Assembly (NCBI GenBank): GCA_003482455.1
Contig: DMYW01000004.1
Span: forward strand, 1-26,402
DNA: 26,402 nucleotides
Source of the DNA: Rheinheimera sp.
Lineage (GTDB): Bacteria; Pseudomonadota; Gammaproteobacteria; Enterobacterales; Alteromonadaceae
Direction: 5' to 3'
The position numbers and the translations under genes were made by a program. Below are positions 15,029-23,563 of this stretch, piece by piece (positions within the stretch are counted from its first letter, which is position 1; every line of letters starts with the position of its first letter). The notes under the pieces are model-generated. The model made no database searches and had not been told where the DNA came from. It saw only the letters and a list, made by a program, of their open reading frames with translations.

Positions 15029-18000
15029 GTGCGCTGGCCTCTTGGGCTAAATGGCTGATTTGCTGGTGGGTCTGATCGAGCACAGTGCAAAGACGCTGCG
15101 CTAACCGAGGGATCTCCGGCGCGGTAGGGGTCTGGGTGCACAGTTGCTCGAGTTGCGCGGCCACTTCGCGCAGCGCTTGCAATTTCATTTGGCTCGACGA
15201 GCCTTTGAGCGTATGTGCAATCAACTTTAATTCGGCGATATTGCGATCATCGATTGCTTGTTGGATCTTGGCTTTTTTGCTGGCGGTTTGATCTAAAAAC
15301 ACCCGCAGCAGTTTGGGGATCATGTGCTTGAGCACACCCATTTGTTCGTTGAGGGCTTGCTGGTCAAAAATCGGCAACTGCGTGCTGGCTTCAATACCGT
15401 TTGCCGCATTGGTGTGCAGAAAATCCGCCAGTTTTTGTAACAAGGTGTCGGACTGGATCGGTTTACTTAAAAAGTCATCCATACCGGCATCGAGACACTT
15501 CTGCCGTTCTTCGGTTAACGCATTGGCTGTCAGTGCGACGATCGGAATTTGTTGCCACTGCGCGCCAGCTCGCCCTTGGCGGATCGCCGTGCTGCACGCA
15601 AAACCATCGAGTTGTGGCATTAAACAATCCATCAAAATCAGTTGTGGGCTGCTGGGGGCATCGGCGGGCCAGTCGGTGAGTAGCTGCAATGCTTCGAGGC
15701 CGTTGGTCGCTGTTGCAACGGTCAACCCGGCTTCTTGCAGCATCATTTGCGCGACCATCAGGTTAACGGGGTTGTCTTCGACCACCAACACATGGGCGCC
15801 TTGCAACTGAGGTGCAGCGGCGCTGGCCACCACTTTCGGTTTGTCGATGCTTTTTGTGGCTTTACACAGCAAATGGAATCGAAAGACCGAGCCGACGCCT
15901 GGCGTACTTTCGACGCTGATCTCGCCATGCATCAAGCGACACAACTGTTGGCTGATCGCCAAACCCAAACCAGTGCCACCAAAACGGCGGGTTGTCGAGC
16001 TATCCGCCTGACTAAAAGCACTAAACAGCTGAGCGCGTTGCGCATTGGAAATGCCGATGCCACTGTCGGCGACCGCCACGTCAATGCGTACTTGATGGTT
16101 CTTCAGTTTGGTTTGGACATCGACGCGGATATGCCCCTGTTGCGTAAATTTAACGGCGTTACTGAGCAAGTTGCTCAGAATTTGTTTAAAGCGTACCGGG
16201 TCGCCAATTACAAACGGGTGCTGCACTCGCGCCAGATTTAACTCGATATCGAGGCCTTTTTCGGCGGCGGATTGCGACAGCAACTTCACACAATCATCGA
16301 CCACTTCCGGCACGCTAAATGGGATCCGTTCGAGGGTGATTTTGCCCGCTTCGATTTTTGAAAAGTCGAGGATGTCGTTGAGGATCGCCAGCAAACTGCG
16401 ACCCGAGCGGATCGCCACCTGCAACTGTTCTTGTTGGGCGGCCGTCAGGCTGGATTTTGCCAGTAAATCCAACATGCCAAGCACACCATTCATCGGCGTG
16501 CGGATCTCGTGGCTCATATTGGCTAAAAACATCGATTTGGTTTGCGCTGTGGCTTCTGCAAGGGCTTTGGCATCGCGCAGTGCTTTTTCGGTTTCTTTGC
16601 GCACGGAGATATCTTCAACGATCGACCAAATCAGTTTTTTGCCGCTGGGGTCTGTGATCAAGACGCCGCTCAGCAGCACCGGGTAACGCGACTGATCTTG
16701 GCGAATAAACTCAGTTTCATAGGGGCCATACCGGCCGGTTGTTTTGAGTTGTTCCAGCTGATAATGCTCTTGAATACGATACTCAGCCGGTGTTAATTGC
16801 TGGTAGGTCATTTGCCGCAATTCAGGGATGCTGTAACCGGTGGGCTGCGCTAGCGTGTCGTTGACTTCCACGAAGCGGCCACTTTGATAGTCGGTTAACG
16901 CGATCCCCGCCGGAGACAGCGCAAACAAGCTACGCAAACGGGCTTCACTGGCCTCGCGTTCCAGTAAATTGTTTTTCTCTGTAGTGATGTCGTGGATGTA
17001 GCCGTGCCATAAAGTGCTGCCGTCGGCCAGACGTTCGGGGAGTGCAGTGCCGTCTAACCAATGTACTTCGCCGTTGGGCAACAAGGTGCGGTATTGGCAA
17101 GTCCAGACGCTGAGGTTCTCCAGCGATTCGGTGATCGTCATATTGACCATGTATAGGTCTTGCGGGTGCAGCAAATCAAACACAGCGCTGGCATCCACCC
17201 GCACTTGCTCTGGGGTTAAGTGATAGATGTCGATAATGCCGGGACTGGAATAGGGGAAGCAACAACGACCATCGGGCCACATTCTGAACTGGTACACCAT
17301 GCCGGGGATCTGTTGGGTGAGTTTGGCCAGTTGTTCTGAGCGTTCGGCGCGCTCCAACATGGCGCCCAGCCAACGGCTTAACAGCCGCACAAACATCTGG
17401 TCACTGGCCGCCAATTCGGACGGTGTCGCCAGCTGAAACACCAACAAACAAGGTGAAGCGCCGGCTTTAGGTACTCGGCTGACTAGCCATGTGCCTTCAG
17501 GCAATGCCATCACTTGCACACTGTCGGTCAATTGTTGTTGTGCTAAATCCAGCGATTGGGCGAGCTCAGGCAGAGTTGCCGAGGTACTGCCGACATCGCA
17601 CAACCAGCGCCAGCCGAGCGCACTGCCTTCGACCATCATAGCGCGAAGAGCATTCAGCAGCTGACACGCCTGCTGCAGGGCGTTGCTAAAGGTGATGCTT
17701 TCATCGGCATCGATGGCGGTGACGATTTCGGCTAATACGGACATCGCCTCGTATTGCCGAGCGAGCAGGGCTTCTGCTTGTTTTTGCGCTGTGATGTCGG
17801 CGTGAGTGCCGTACATCAATAAAGGTTGTTGTTGCTCATCCCAACTTTTCACTTGGCCACGGTCATGCACCCACACCCAATGCCCCGCTTTATGGCGCAT
17901 CCGACATTGCACGTCATAATAGGGCAGTTCACCGCTAAAATGCCGCTGCAGTATATCGTTACTGTGCGCTAGGTCGTCTGGATGGGCGAACTTGAGCCAA

Positions 18001-19586
18001 GTTTCAATCGACACCGGCATCAGCTCACTGAGTTGATAGCCAAGCATATTGGCCCAGCGCTCATCAAACAGTGTCTCGCCGGTTTGCACATTCCACTGCC
18101 AAGTCGCGATTTGCGTGGCTTCAATCACCGCCGCCATATGCTGTTCGCTGTCGCGAATTTTCGCTTGTTGAGCGCGCTCTGCTGAAATATCAGAGCTGAT
18201 ACAAATAAAGCCACGAAGCTGGCCTTGCTCGAGTACCGGGTCCATCTGATTGCGCAGCCAGCGAGTACTGCCATCTTTGCAGGTGATGGCCAATTCTTGG
18301 GTGAGCGATTGAGCGTTGGCTTGGGCTTGTGCCAGACGCGCTCGTTCTTCCACAGGATTGAGCTGACTTAAGATAAACAATTTGGGGACTTTCCCCAGCA
18401 GTTCCGCTTCACTGTAGCCTGTGAGTTGGCAGTACCCAGGGTTGACCCACAAGGCTTTGCCGTGGGTGTCGGAGATCAGCACGCCGTTGGTGGTTTTGGT
18501 TGCCACCAACGACAATAAATTCAGTTGTTGTTGATAGTCACCCGTCAACTCGTAGACACGACGGGCTTGTACCAATTGGCCGATACAGGCCAGCAGCGGT
18601 TGCAGCTGTTCGACATCGCGTTCGCTGTAGCCGCCGGGTTTGTTGGCAAGGCCAATCATCGCATTCATTTGCTGGTTGTAGATGATGGGTAATCCCAAAA
18701 ACGCGGTCAACGGCGGGTGACCCGCTGGCAGGCCGCCACGTCTTGGATCTGTACTTGGGTCATTGGCGATCACGATTTGCTGGTCGCGCATGGCGGCGCC
18801 AAACAGCGTGTTTAAGTTGCGAAACTCCAAGCCTTGCGGGGCATTTTTTTGGTAAAAGGCTTGTGTGTCGTCATCCCAGGCAATATTGGTTAACGCGTAC
18901 GTTTTTAAATAAGGTTGTTCCTGGTCATACAAGACTTCCCCAACAAAGCCGTATTCGCTGTTTGTGATTGCCAGCAAGTCCTGCAACAAGGCATCAAAGG
19001 CATTGGTTCTTTGTTGCGTGACAATAAAAGCCGACTGCAGCCGGACAATTGCGTCGGCTAAGCGTTGCCGTTCAAGCAATTCTAAATGCTGCGCTCGAAA
19101 CGCTTCGCGTTGCATCTCACGGCTGGCCAGTTGCGCAAGCAACGCTAACTGCTGCCGCTGCGGTTGCGACAGTTGGCGCGGGCTGGTATCAATCAGACAT
19201 AAAGTGCCGACGGCAAAACCTTCGGCGGTCAATAACGGTTGGCCAGCGTAAAAGCGAATAAATGGCGCGCCTGTGACCAAAGGGTTGTCGGCAAACCGCG
19301 GATCTGTGGCGGCGTCACAGATCTCAAACAAACCTTCTCGCAAAATGGCATGCCCACAAAAGCTGATATCGCGCGGTGTTTGATCCGCGGCTAATCCTTG
19401 TTTGGATTTAAACCATTGCCGGTCGCAGTCCACCAAGGAAATCAGGGCTATAGGTACATCAAACAGCTGTTTGGCCAGCGCGGTAATGTCATCAAAGCGC
19501 GTTTCGGCGGCAGTATCTAAAATATGCAATTGCCGTAAGGCCTGCAGGCGCTGCGATTCGTTAGTGGCATCGGAGGGTCGTAACAT
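15021..19586 (-). CDS. Hybrid sensor histidine kinase with GAF/PAS array, REC and Hpt
   Basis: A 1521-residue soluble multi-sensor kinase; I see no transmembrane helix. In order: GAF (~20-165, 'RFDDITALAKQLFDVPIALISLVD'), a second GAF (~190-345), PAS (~355-470), PAS (~480-605), a weak sensor region (~610-755), PAS (~765-890), PAS (~895-1010), HisKA with phospho-acceptor His1026 ('NMSHEIRTPMNGVLG'), HATPase (N box 'LLSNAVKF', G1 'DSGIGIS', G2 'GGTGLGL'), a receiver with Asp1320 ('LILMDCLMPQLDGF') and a C-terminal Hpt with His1458 ('AHTLKGSS'). All four phosphorelay residues are present, so it can pass phosphate His-Asp-His to an external receiver, which is not encoded in the window. The ATG has no strong ribosome site. 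It converges on, and overlaps by 8 bases, the Crp/Fnr gene. Confidence 0.95.
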   Translation of the reverse strand: MLRPSDATNESQRLQALRQLHILDTAAETRFDDITALAKQLFDVPIALISLVDCDRQWFKSKQGLAADQTPRDISFCGHAILREGLFEICDAATDPRFADNPLVTGAPFIRFYAGQPLLTAEGFAVGTLCLIDTSPRQLSQPQRQQLALLAQLASREMQREAFRAQHLELLERQRLADAIVRLQSAFIVTQQRTNAFDALLQDLLAITNSEYGFVGEVLYDQEQPYLKTYALTNIAWDDDTQAFYQKNAPQGLEFRNLNTLFGAAMRDQQIVIANDPSTDPRRGGLPAGHPPLTAFLGLPIIYNQQMNAMIGLANKPGGYSERDVEQLQPLLACIGQLVQARRVYELTGDYQQQLNLLSLVATKTTNGVLISDTHGKALWVNPGYCQLTGYSEAELLGKVPKLFILSQLNPVEERARLAQAQANAQSLTQELAITCKDGSTRWLRNQMDPVLEQGQLRGFICISSDISAERAQQAKIRDSEQHMAAVIEATQIATWQWNVQTGETLFDERWANMLGYQLSELMPVSIETWLKFAHPDDLAHSNDILQRHFSGELPYYDVQCRMRHKAGHWVWVHDRGQVKSWDEQQQPLLMYGTHADITAQKQAEALLARQYEAMSVLAEIVTAIDADESITFSNALQQACQLLNALRAMMVEGSALGWRWLCDVGSTSATLPELAQSLDLAQQQLTDSVQVMALPEGTWLVSRVPKAGASPCLLVFQLATPSELAASDQMFVRLLSRWLGAMLERAERSEQLAKLTQQIPGMVYQFRMWPDGRCCFPYSSPGIIDIYHLTPEQVRVDASAVFDLLHPQDLYMVNMTITESLENLSVWTCQYRTLLPNGEVHWLDGTALPERLADGSTLWHGYIHDITTEKNNLLEREASEARLRSLFALSPAGIALTDYQSGRFVEVNDTLAQPTGYSIPELRQMTYQQLTPAEYRIQEHYQLEQLKTTGRYGPYETEFIRQDQSRYPVLLSGVLITDPSGKKLIWSIVEDISVRKETEKALRDAKALAEATAQTKSMFLANMSHEIRTPMNGVLGMLDLLAKSSLTAAQQEQLQVAIRSGRSLLAILNDILDFSKIEAGKITLERIPFSVPEVVDDCVKLLSQSAAEKGLDIELNLARVQHPFVIGDPVRFKQILSNLLSNAVKFTQQGHIRVDVQTKLKNHQVRIDVAVADSGIGISNAQRAQLFSAFSQADSSTTRRFGGTGLGLAISQQLCRLMHGEISVESTPGVGSVFRFHLLCKATKSIDKPKVVASAAAPQLQGAHVLVVEDNPVNLMVAQMMLQEAGLTVATATNGLEALQLLTDWPADAPSSPQLILMDCLMPQLDGFACSTAIRQGRAGAQWQQIPIVALTANALTEERQKCLDAGMDDFLSKPIQSDTLLQKLADFLHTNAANGIEASTQLPIFDQQALNEQMGVLKHMIPKLLRVFLDQTASKKAKIQQAIDDRNIAELKLIAHTLKGSSSQMKLQALREVAAQLEQLCTQTPTAPEIPRLAQRLCTVLDQTHQQISHLAQEASAPS

Positions 19587-19769
19587 GCTGGCGGTCCGGC
19601 GGTTAAAAAAAGCTGAGTAATAAAATTTAAGGTAGATTTAATCCGATGATTTGTCTTAAAAAACTCTGATATTTTTGATTTAGGTTAGATTGTACTGGCG
19701 GCTTGTGATGACGGTGTAAATACGAGTCGCTTGGGTTTACTCATTCATAGCAATTGCTACGAGGTGGTG

Positions 19770-20702
19770 ATGCGAGAGCAGGGTTATAGATGGTTTCGTC
19801 GTTGGTACAGCTGTTTGTTGCTTGCGCTGACACTTGGTTGGAGCTTTATGCTAGCGGCTATGCCGCAAGCCCAGCTTGAGACAGTGAAACTCAGCGATGG
19901 TCGTTTTTATGTGCTCTACGTACCCAGTTCTTTGCCAAGTTCCGCAGCGGCGCCTCTGGTATTGATGTTCCACGGTGGCGGCGGGCATGCCGAACAAGCC
20001 GCGCAGGCGTACGGTTGGCAAGCAACGGCCGACAAATATGGCTTTGTGCTGGTATTTCCTAATGGTTCGAGTCGCTTGCCACGCGCGCGTTTAGCGACCT
20101 GGAATGCAGGCAATTGCTGCGGTTATGCGCGTGACGAGCACATTGACGATGTGGCGTTTGTGCGGCAGGTGATCGCCGACGTGCAGCGGCGTGTCGCGGT
20201 TGATCCGCAGCGCATATTCGCCACCGGCATGTCCAACGGCGCCATGTTGTCGCAGCGCTTGGCCTGTGAGATGTCTGATACTTTCCGCGCCATTGCCGCT
20301 GTGGCTGGCACCGACAACACCAGACAATGCCCGCTGCAGCAGCCGCTGTCGGTGCTGCTGATCCACGCCAAAGACGACACGCATGTGTTGTATCAAGGCG
20401 GCGCCGGCAAAGATGCGTTTCGTGATGACAGCAAAGTCACCGATTTCACGTCAGTGCCGGCAACCCTCCAACGCTGGCGGCAACGGCTGCAGCTTAGCGA
20501 TGTCAGTGCGCAAACGAGCACGCAGCCAGGCGCGGCTTTTGAACGGTATAAAAGCCAAGATGGCCGCATCGAATTGCAACTGATCAGCACAGACACCGGC
20601 GGACATTCGTGGCCCGGCAGCAAACCGGTACGCGGCAAAACACCATCAACGGCGATTGCTGCCAATGAGCAAATTTGGCAGTTCTTTGCGCGCCAGCGTT
20701 AA
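19770..20702 (+). CDS. Secreted PHB-depolymerase-like (LpqC/feruloyl) esterase
   Basis: A 310-residue alpha/beta-fold esterase. A basic N-terminus and hydrophobic stretch (~10-32) look like a signal peptide. The mature part has the family landmarks 'VLMFHGGGGHAEQ' (oxyanion region), 'WNAGNCCGYARDEHIDDVAFV' (the conserved W-N-x-G-x-C-C block), the nucleophile Ser155 in 'GMSNGAM', the acid region 'HAKDDTHVLYQGG' and the catalytic His in 'TGGHSWPG'. This is the COG3509/esterase_phb family, which includes polyhydroxybutyrate depolymerases, feruloyl and acetylxylan esterases; the substrate cannot be decided here. GAGG sits five bases before the ATG at 19770. The longer frame back to 19731 adds an unlikely 13 residues. 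It is a single gene between two minus-strand genes, convergent with the DUF2805 gene. Confidence 0.92.
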   Translation: MREQGYRWFRRWYSCLLLALTLGWSFMLAAMPQAQLETVKLSDGRFYVLYVPSSLPSSAAAPLVLMFHGGGGHAEQAAQAYGWQATADKYGFVLVFPNGSSRLPRARLATWNAGNCCGYARDEHIDDVAFVRQVIADVQRRVAVDPQRIFATGMSNGAMLSQRLACEMSDTFRAIAAVAGTDNTRQCPLQQPLSVLLIHAKDDTHVLYQGGAGKDAFRDDSKVTDFTSVPATLQRWRQRLQLSDVSAQTSTQPGAAFERYKSQDGRIELQLISTDTGGHSWPGSKPVRGKTPSTAIAANEQIWQFFARQR

Positions 20703-20797
20703 CCTGCGGCTTGGCTTGGCTTGTCAGCAGTTGCGCCAGTTACGACTAGCCGTAGGGCTTTACGCCTGCGCCCGCCGTAAATAGGTGCTGGCAGCTA

Positions 20798-21139
20798 TCA
20801 CTCATCGACGAATTGATTGTCTGAATGTTGAGGTGAATGCAGCTTCGCGCGCGCAGGGTGCTTGGCGTGGCGACCGGTGACACGGGCGCGCCACAGCCGA
20901 AAACTGCTGCGTTTGAGCTCGCGGCGCATCAACGCAATGATCTGAGCCTCAGTTAATCCGTATTGCAACTTAATCGCCGCAAACGACACCTCGTCGGCCC
21001 AGGCCATGGCGATGACGGCGCTGGTGTCTGCGGCATTTAAATTTGGCAAAGCGGCGCTGCGATTTGCTGGCGCGGTTGGAGCTGTGGTTGTTGGTAAAGC
21101 TGTGGTCGTTGCGTCTGCAAGGGGTGGCTGGTTCATCAT
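20798..21139 (-). CDS. DUF2805 / TIGR03643-type conserved protein
   Basis: A 113-residue protein. The first ~40 residues are low-complexity (A, T, P). The conserved part is 'DTSAVIAMAWADEVSFAAIKLQYGLTEAQIIALMRRELKRSSFRLWRARVTGRHAKH', which matches the short domain annotated as TIGR03643/DUF2805. Its helix pattern (I..A..D..SF.AI...YGL.E..VI.LMR) resembles a helix-turn-helix, so nucleic-acid binding is possible but unproven. The start is taken at one of two adjacent ATG codons (21139 or 21136); no clear ribosome site is visible. A longer frame back to 21259 adds residues without family character. The basic C-terminus (GRHAKHPARAKLH) extends beyond the domain. Confidence 0.8.
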   Translation of the reverse strand: MMNQPPLADATTTALPTTTAPTAPANRSAALPNLNAADTSAVIAMAWADEVSFAAIKLQYGLTEAQIIALMRRELKRSSFRLWRARVTGRHAKHPARAKLHSPQHSDNQFVDE

Positions 21140-21304
21140 ACGAAAAGCTGGCTCTGAGCGTGTGTTGATCGCGAATGTCTGAGATCTACGGCAGACCGTC
21201 ACCGCTGGATCTCTACGCCAATTTGCGACTTTGGGGACAAATAGACTGGTGACACCCAAGCAACTTTGCTATGTTGTTTCGATAATGGAAAAAGGGAGTT
21301 TAGT

Positions 21305-22081
21305 GTGGACTTTCCTGCGCGAGTACGACAACAAAGCTGCCGCGATTGTTTATCCGGAGCCGACTTAGGCTTTCAAATTCGCATGGCGTTTCAGCCGATC
21401 ATTGAGTGGTCGAGTCGTTCTATTGTCGGTTACGAAGCGCTGGTGCGTGGCGAGCAGGGGGAAGGCGCGGCGCAGGTGCTGTCGCAAGTCACTGAGCAAA
21501 ACAAATACTATTTTGACCAAGCATGCCGGGTCAAAGCCATCGAAACCGCCACGCGCTTGGGTCTGGATAAAATCCTGTCGATTAACTTTTTACCCAACGC
21601 CGTCTACAACCCTGAGACCTGTATCCGCGCGACCATTGAAGCGGCAGACTTATACGGTTTTGATATTCGCAACATCATGTTTGAAGTGACCGAAGGCGAA
21701 CAGATCCTTAGTCAGCAACATTTATTGCATATTTTTCAAAGCTATAGCGAACGCGGCTTTATCACAGCCATCGACGACTTTGGCGCAGGTTTTGCGCATG
21801 AAGATTGGTTGTATGCGCTAAAACCTAGGGTGCTGAAGCTGGATATGGCGCTGATCCGCGCCATAGACCAAGACCCAGCCAAACAACAACGCGTGCTGGC
21901 GATCCAACAACAATGCGAGTTACTTGGCTGCCGACTGTTGGCCGAAGGTGTTGAAACTGCGGAAGAATTAAGCTGGTTATCCTTTATTGGTATCGATTGG
22001 TTTCAAGGCTATCTGTTTGCCAAACCGCAATTAGAACAGTTGCAAAGTGCCGCTGAGTTGCCTGTGCTGCGGCAATGTTAA
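21305..22081 (+). CDS. Stand-alone EAL-domain c-di-GMP phosphodiesterase
   Basis: A 258-residue protein that is almost entirely one EAL domain. The catalytic positions are kept: Glu in 'YEALVRG', Asn in 'SINFLPN', Glu in 'FEVTEGE', the Asp pair in 'IDDFGAGFAHEDWL', Lys in 'VLKLDMALI', Glu in 'LAEGVET' and Gln in 'FQGYLFAKP'. It therefore should hydrolyse c-di-GMP. The wording 'ALVRGEQGEGA...LSQVTEQNKYYFDQACRVKAIETA' is that of the EAL domains found behind BLUF sensors, but no BLUF domain is present. A short N-terminus carries Cys12-x-x-Cys15, which could bind metal or respond to redox. I chose the GTG at 21305, which has AAGGGAG six bases upstream; an earlier TTG at 21266 is less likely. Divergent from the DUF2805 gene. 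Confidence 0.9.
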   Translation: MDFPARVRQQSCRDCLSGADLGFQIRMAFQPIIEWSSRSIVGYEALVRGEQGEGAAQVLSQVTEQNKYYFDQACRVKAIETATRLGLDKILSINFLPNAVYNPETCIRATIEAADLYGFDIRNIMFEVTEGEQILSQQHLLHIFQSYSERGFITAIDDFGAGFAHEDWLYALKPRVLKLDMALIRAIDQDPAKQQRVLAIQQQCELLGCRLLAEGVETAEELSWLSFIGIDWFQGYLFAKPQLEQLQSAAELPVLRQC

Positions 22082-22129
22082 CCCGGCGCGCTGCGGCTTC
22101 GGCTCCGGCGCAAACGGCACTGCGGCGTG

Positions 22130-22138
22130 TGGTATCAT
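22130..22138 (+). promoter_or_regulatory. Extended -10 promoter element
   Basis: TGG followed by TATCAT (22133-22138, five of six matches to TATAAT) forms a TGn extended -10, about 27 bases before the ATG at 22165. No good -35 is visible, as is usual for extended -10 promoters. GAGGG lies six bases before that ATG. Confidence 0.5.
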
Positions 22139-22164
22139 CGACCTTTTAATCACGAGGGCTGCCG

Positions 22165-23001
22165 ATGCCGTTTGCTCAATTTAGCGGTGATGCCTTGTTC
22201 GAACAGCTCAAGAGCACCTTGGAAACGCTGACGTCACCGGTAGCCGGCGAGCCACTGTTTAGCGGCGAAGATGCATTTGGCCCGGTGATCGTGCGCCAGC
22301 ATGATGATTACCGGACTTTGTGTTTTGACGCTGTGTTTGAACAAAGCAAGATGCGCATGTCGGCGCCCGCCGAACCGGTATTTACCTATATTCGCGCCAT
22401 GTTATTGGCCAGTTGTTTTGCGCCAAACCGCACAGCGTTGGTGCTGGGCTTGGGCGGTGGTAGTTTGGTGCGCGCCTTGGCGCAGTTGCAGCCTGACTGT
22501 GTCACAACTGCCGTCGAGATCCGTCCTTTAGTCATCGATGTGGCGCAGCGTTTTTTTCTGCTGGAAAACCACGCCCATTGTCAGTTGGTGTGCGCCGATG
22601 CCAGCGAGTATTTGCGCCAAGCCTCGCCACACTCAACCGACCTGATCTTGGCTGATCTGTATTGGTCCTTGGTGATGGATCAGCAACAAAAAAGCAGTGA
22701 ATTCATCCAATTATGTAAAAAACACCTGAGCGAGCAAGGCTGGCTGGCATTAAATATGGCCAGTCGCAAGGATGTAGATGACAAGCTGTTACAGGTGCTT
22801 TATCGTAGCTTCGACGACGTATTCAGTTGTTCCTTCCCAAACAGCAATACGGTGTTGTTGGCAGGCTCCGTGCAACAATGCGGTGGCATGGCCAATTTTT
22901 ATCAACGCCTTGAGCAGGTGTCAGATCGGTGGCATGGTGCACTCGACGGAGTCGGTCGTGCTTTGGTGCGTGTCACCGCATCGAACTTGCCTGCAGTGTG
23001 A
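22165..23001 (+). CDS. Spermidine-synthase-like class I methyltransferase-fold protein
   Basis: A 278-residue protein. The Rossmann part starts with 'ALVLGLGGGSLVRALAQLQP' (~90), followed by 'TAVEIRPLVIDVAQRFF' (acidic residue that binds the ribose), 'CADASEYL' and 'TDLILADLYW'. This order is that of the spermidine synthase superfamily. The true aminopropyltransferase signature G-G-G-D-G-G is replaced by G-G-G-S-L-V, and the polyamine-binding Tyr/Asp pattern is not evident. It may therefore be a family member with another donor or acceptor, and the name spermidine synthase should be used with care. It has its own extended -10 promoter. The short ribbon-helix-helix gene follows 16 bases after its stop and is probably cotranscribed. 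Confidence 0.82.
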   Translation: MPFAQFSGDALFEQLKSTLETLTSPVAGEPLFSGEDAFGPVIVRQHDDYRTLCFDAVFEQSKMRMSAPAEPVFTYIRAMLLASCFAPNRTALVLGLGGGSLVRALAQLQPDCVTTAVEIRPLVIDVAQRFFLLENHAHCQLVCADASEYLRQASPHSTDLILADLYWSLVMDQQQKSSEFIQLCKKHLSEQGWLALNMASRKDVDDKLLQVLYRSFDDVFSCSFPNSNTVLLAGSVQQCGGMANFYQRLEQVSDRWHGALDGVGRALVRVTASNLPAV

Positions 23002-23017
23002 ATAAATAGAAGTGAAC

Positions 23018-23206
23018 ATGGAAAAGAAAACGGCGCGTTTGACCATTCTGATTGACCCAGACAAAAAAGCGGCTTTTGAAGAACTGTGTGAAAGTCAGGA
23101 CATTACGCCGTCGCAAGTACTGCGGCAGATGATCCGGGATTATTTAACGCAACATGGCGTCGATTACAAAGCGCGGATCGCGTTACGAGCCGCCAAAGAT
23201 CAATAA
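23018..23206 (+). CDS. Small ribbon-helix-helix (CopG/Arc-like) protein
   Basis: A 62-residue protein starting MEKKTARLTILIDPDKKAAFEEL. The pattern of a short strand ('ARLTILID') followed by two helices ('PDKKAAFEELCESQ' and 'TPSQVLRQMIRDYLTQHG') is that of the MetJ/Arc/CopG fold, in which the strand pairs in a dimer and enters the DNA major groove. It is a likely DNA-binding regulator of unknown target. No toxin gene follows it, so it is not an obvious antitoxin. A GTG two codons earlier (23012) is an alternative start. A strong terminator lies 44 bases downstream. Confidence 0.83.
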   Translation: MEKKTARLTILIDPDKKAAFEELCESQDITPSQVLRQMIRDYLTQHGVDYKARIALRAAKDQ

Positions 23207-23249
23207 TTGCATCTGCTAGATAAATCTTTATAGATCAAATAACTACCTT

Positions 23250-23287
23250 AAAAAATCACCGTGTTGCTGGCAGCCGGTGATTTTTTT
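23250..23287 (+). terminator. Intrinsic terminator after the ribbon-helix-helix gene
   Basis: A 12-bp perfect stem (AAAAAATCACCG 23250-23261 with CGGTGATTTTTT 23275-23286) closes a 13-base loop and runs into a T tract. It ends the transcript of the genes at 22165-23206. The A/T-rich lower stem could also terminate in the opposite direction. Confidence 0.9.
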
Positions 23288-23328
23288 GTTGTCGAAAAAG
23301 CTTGCTATGCGAATAAAAGTGTAATTAT

Positions 23329-23347
23329 ATGATAATCAAATTATCAT
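23329..23347. promoter_or_regulatory. AT-rich inverted repeat upstream of tRNA-Pro
   Basis: ATGATAAT (23329-23336) and ATTATCAT (23340-23347) are perfect inverted 8-bp arms around CAA. It lies 50 bases before the tRNA gene. The GATAAT/ATTATC arms recall Fur half-sites, but the spacing differs from the standard 19-bp Fur box, so the assignment is open. Confidence 0.4.
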
Positions 23348-23396
23348 GCTTCTGTCCGAGCTTGATAAGATTAACTTGAAGTTCTCTCTATTTCGT

Positions 23397-23473
23397 CGGT
23401 GATTAGCGCAGCTTGGTAGCGCACTTGGTTTGGGTCCAAGGGGTCGCAAGTTCGAATCTTGCATCACCGACCA
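23397..23473 (+). tRNA. tRNA-Pro, anticodon TGG
   Basis: A 77-base gene beginning CGGTGAT and ending ATCACCG-A-CCA, so the acceptor stem pairs perfectly and the CCA end is encoded. The D arm is GCGC-AGCTTGGTA-GCGC. The anticodon stem CTTGG/CCAAG holds the loop TT-TGG-GT, with the anticodon at 23431-23433. The T arm contains GTTCGAATC. It closely resembles E. coli tRNA-Pro(UGG), which reads CCA and, by wobble, other CCN codons. A T-run follows directly at 23474. I see no duplicated 3' end of the tRNA downstream, so there is no sign of an integrated element here. Confidence 0.97.
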
Positions 23474-23563
23474 TTTTTCTGCCCTAGCGCCTGCCTGGCG
23501 TTGAATTTCAGTGAAGCTCGTCGAAGGGCGACTGCGTTTTGCTGACCTTCGCGGAGCCGACTT

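Noticed and set aside
20740..20778. Possible third copy of the end repeat after the esterase gene
   Set aside because: Only short GC-rich fragments (ctagccgtaggg, cgcctgcgcccgcc) resemble it; too degenerate to claim.
21260..21304. Possible sigma-28 (FliA) promoter before the EAL gene, from CGATAA near 21282
   Set aside because: The candidate upstream CAAG lies at the wrong spacing and the GCC of the -10 is missing.
23397..23473. tRNA-Pro as an integration site for a mobile element
   Set aside because: No integrase, no repeated 3' tRNA segment and no foreign-looking gene block on either side.
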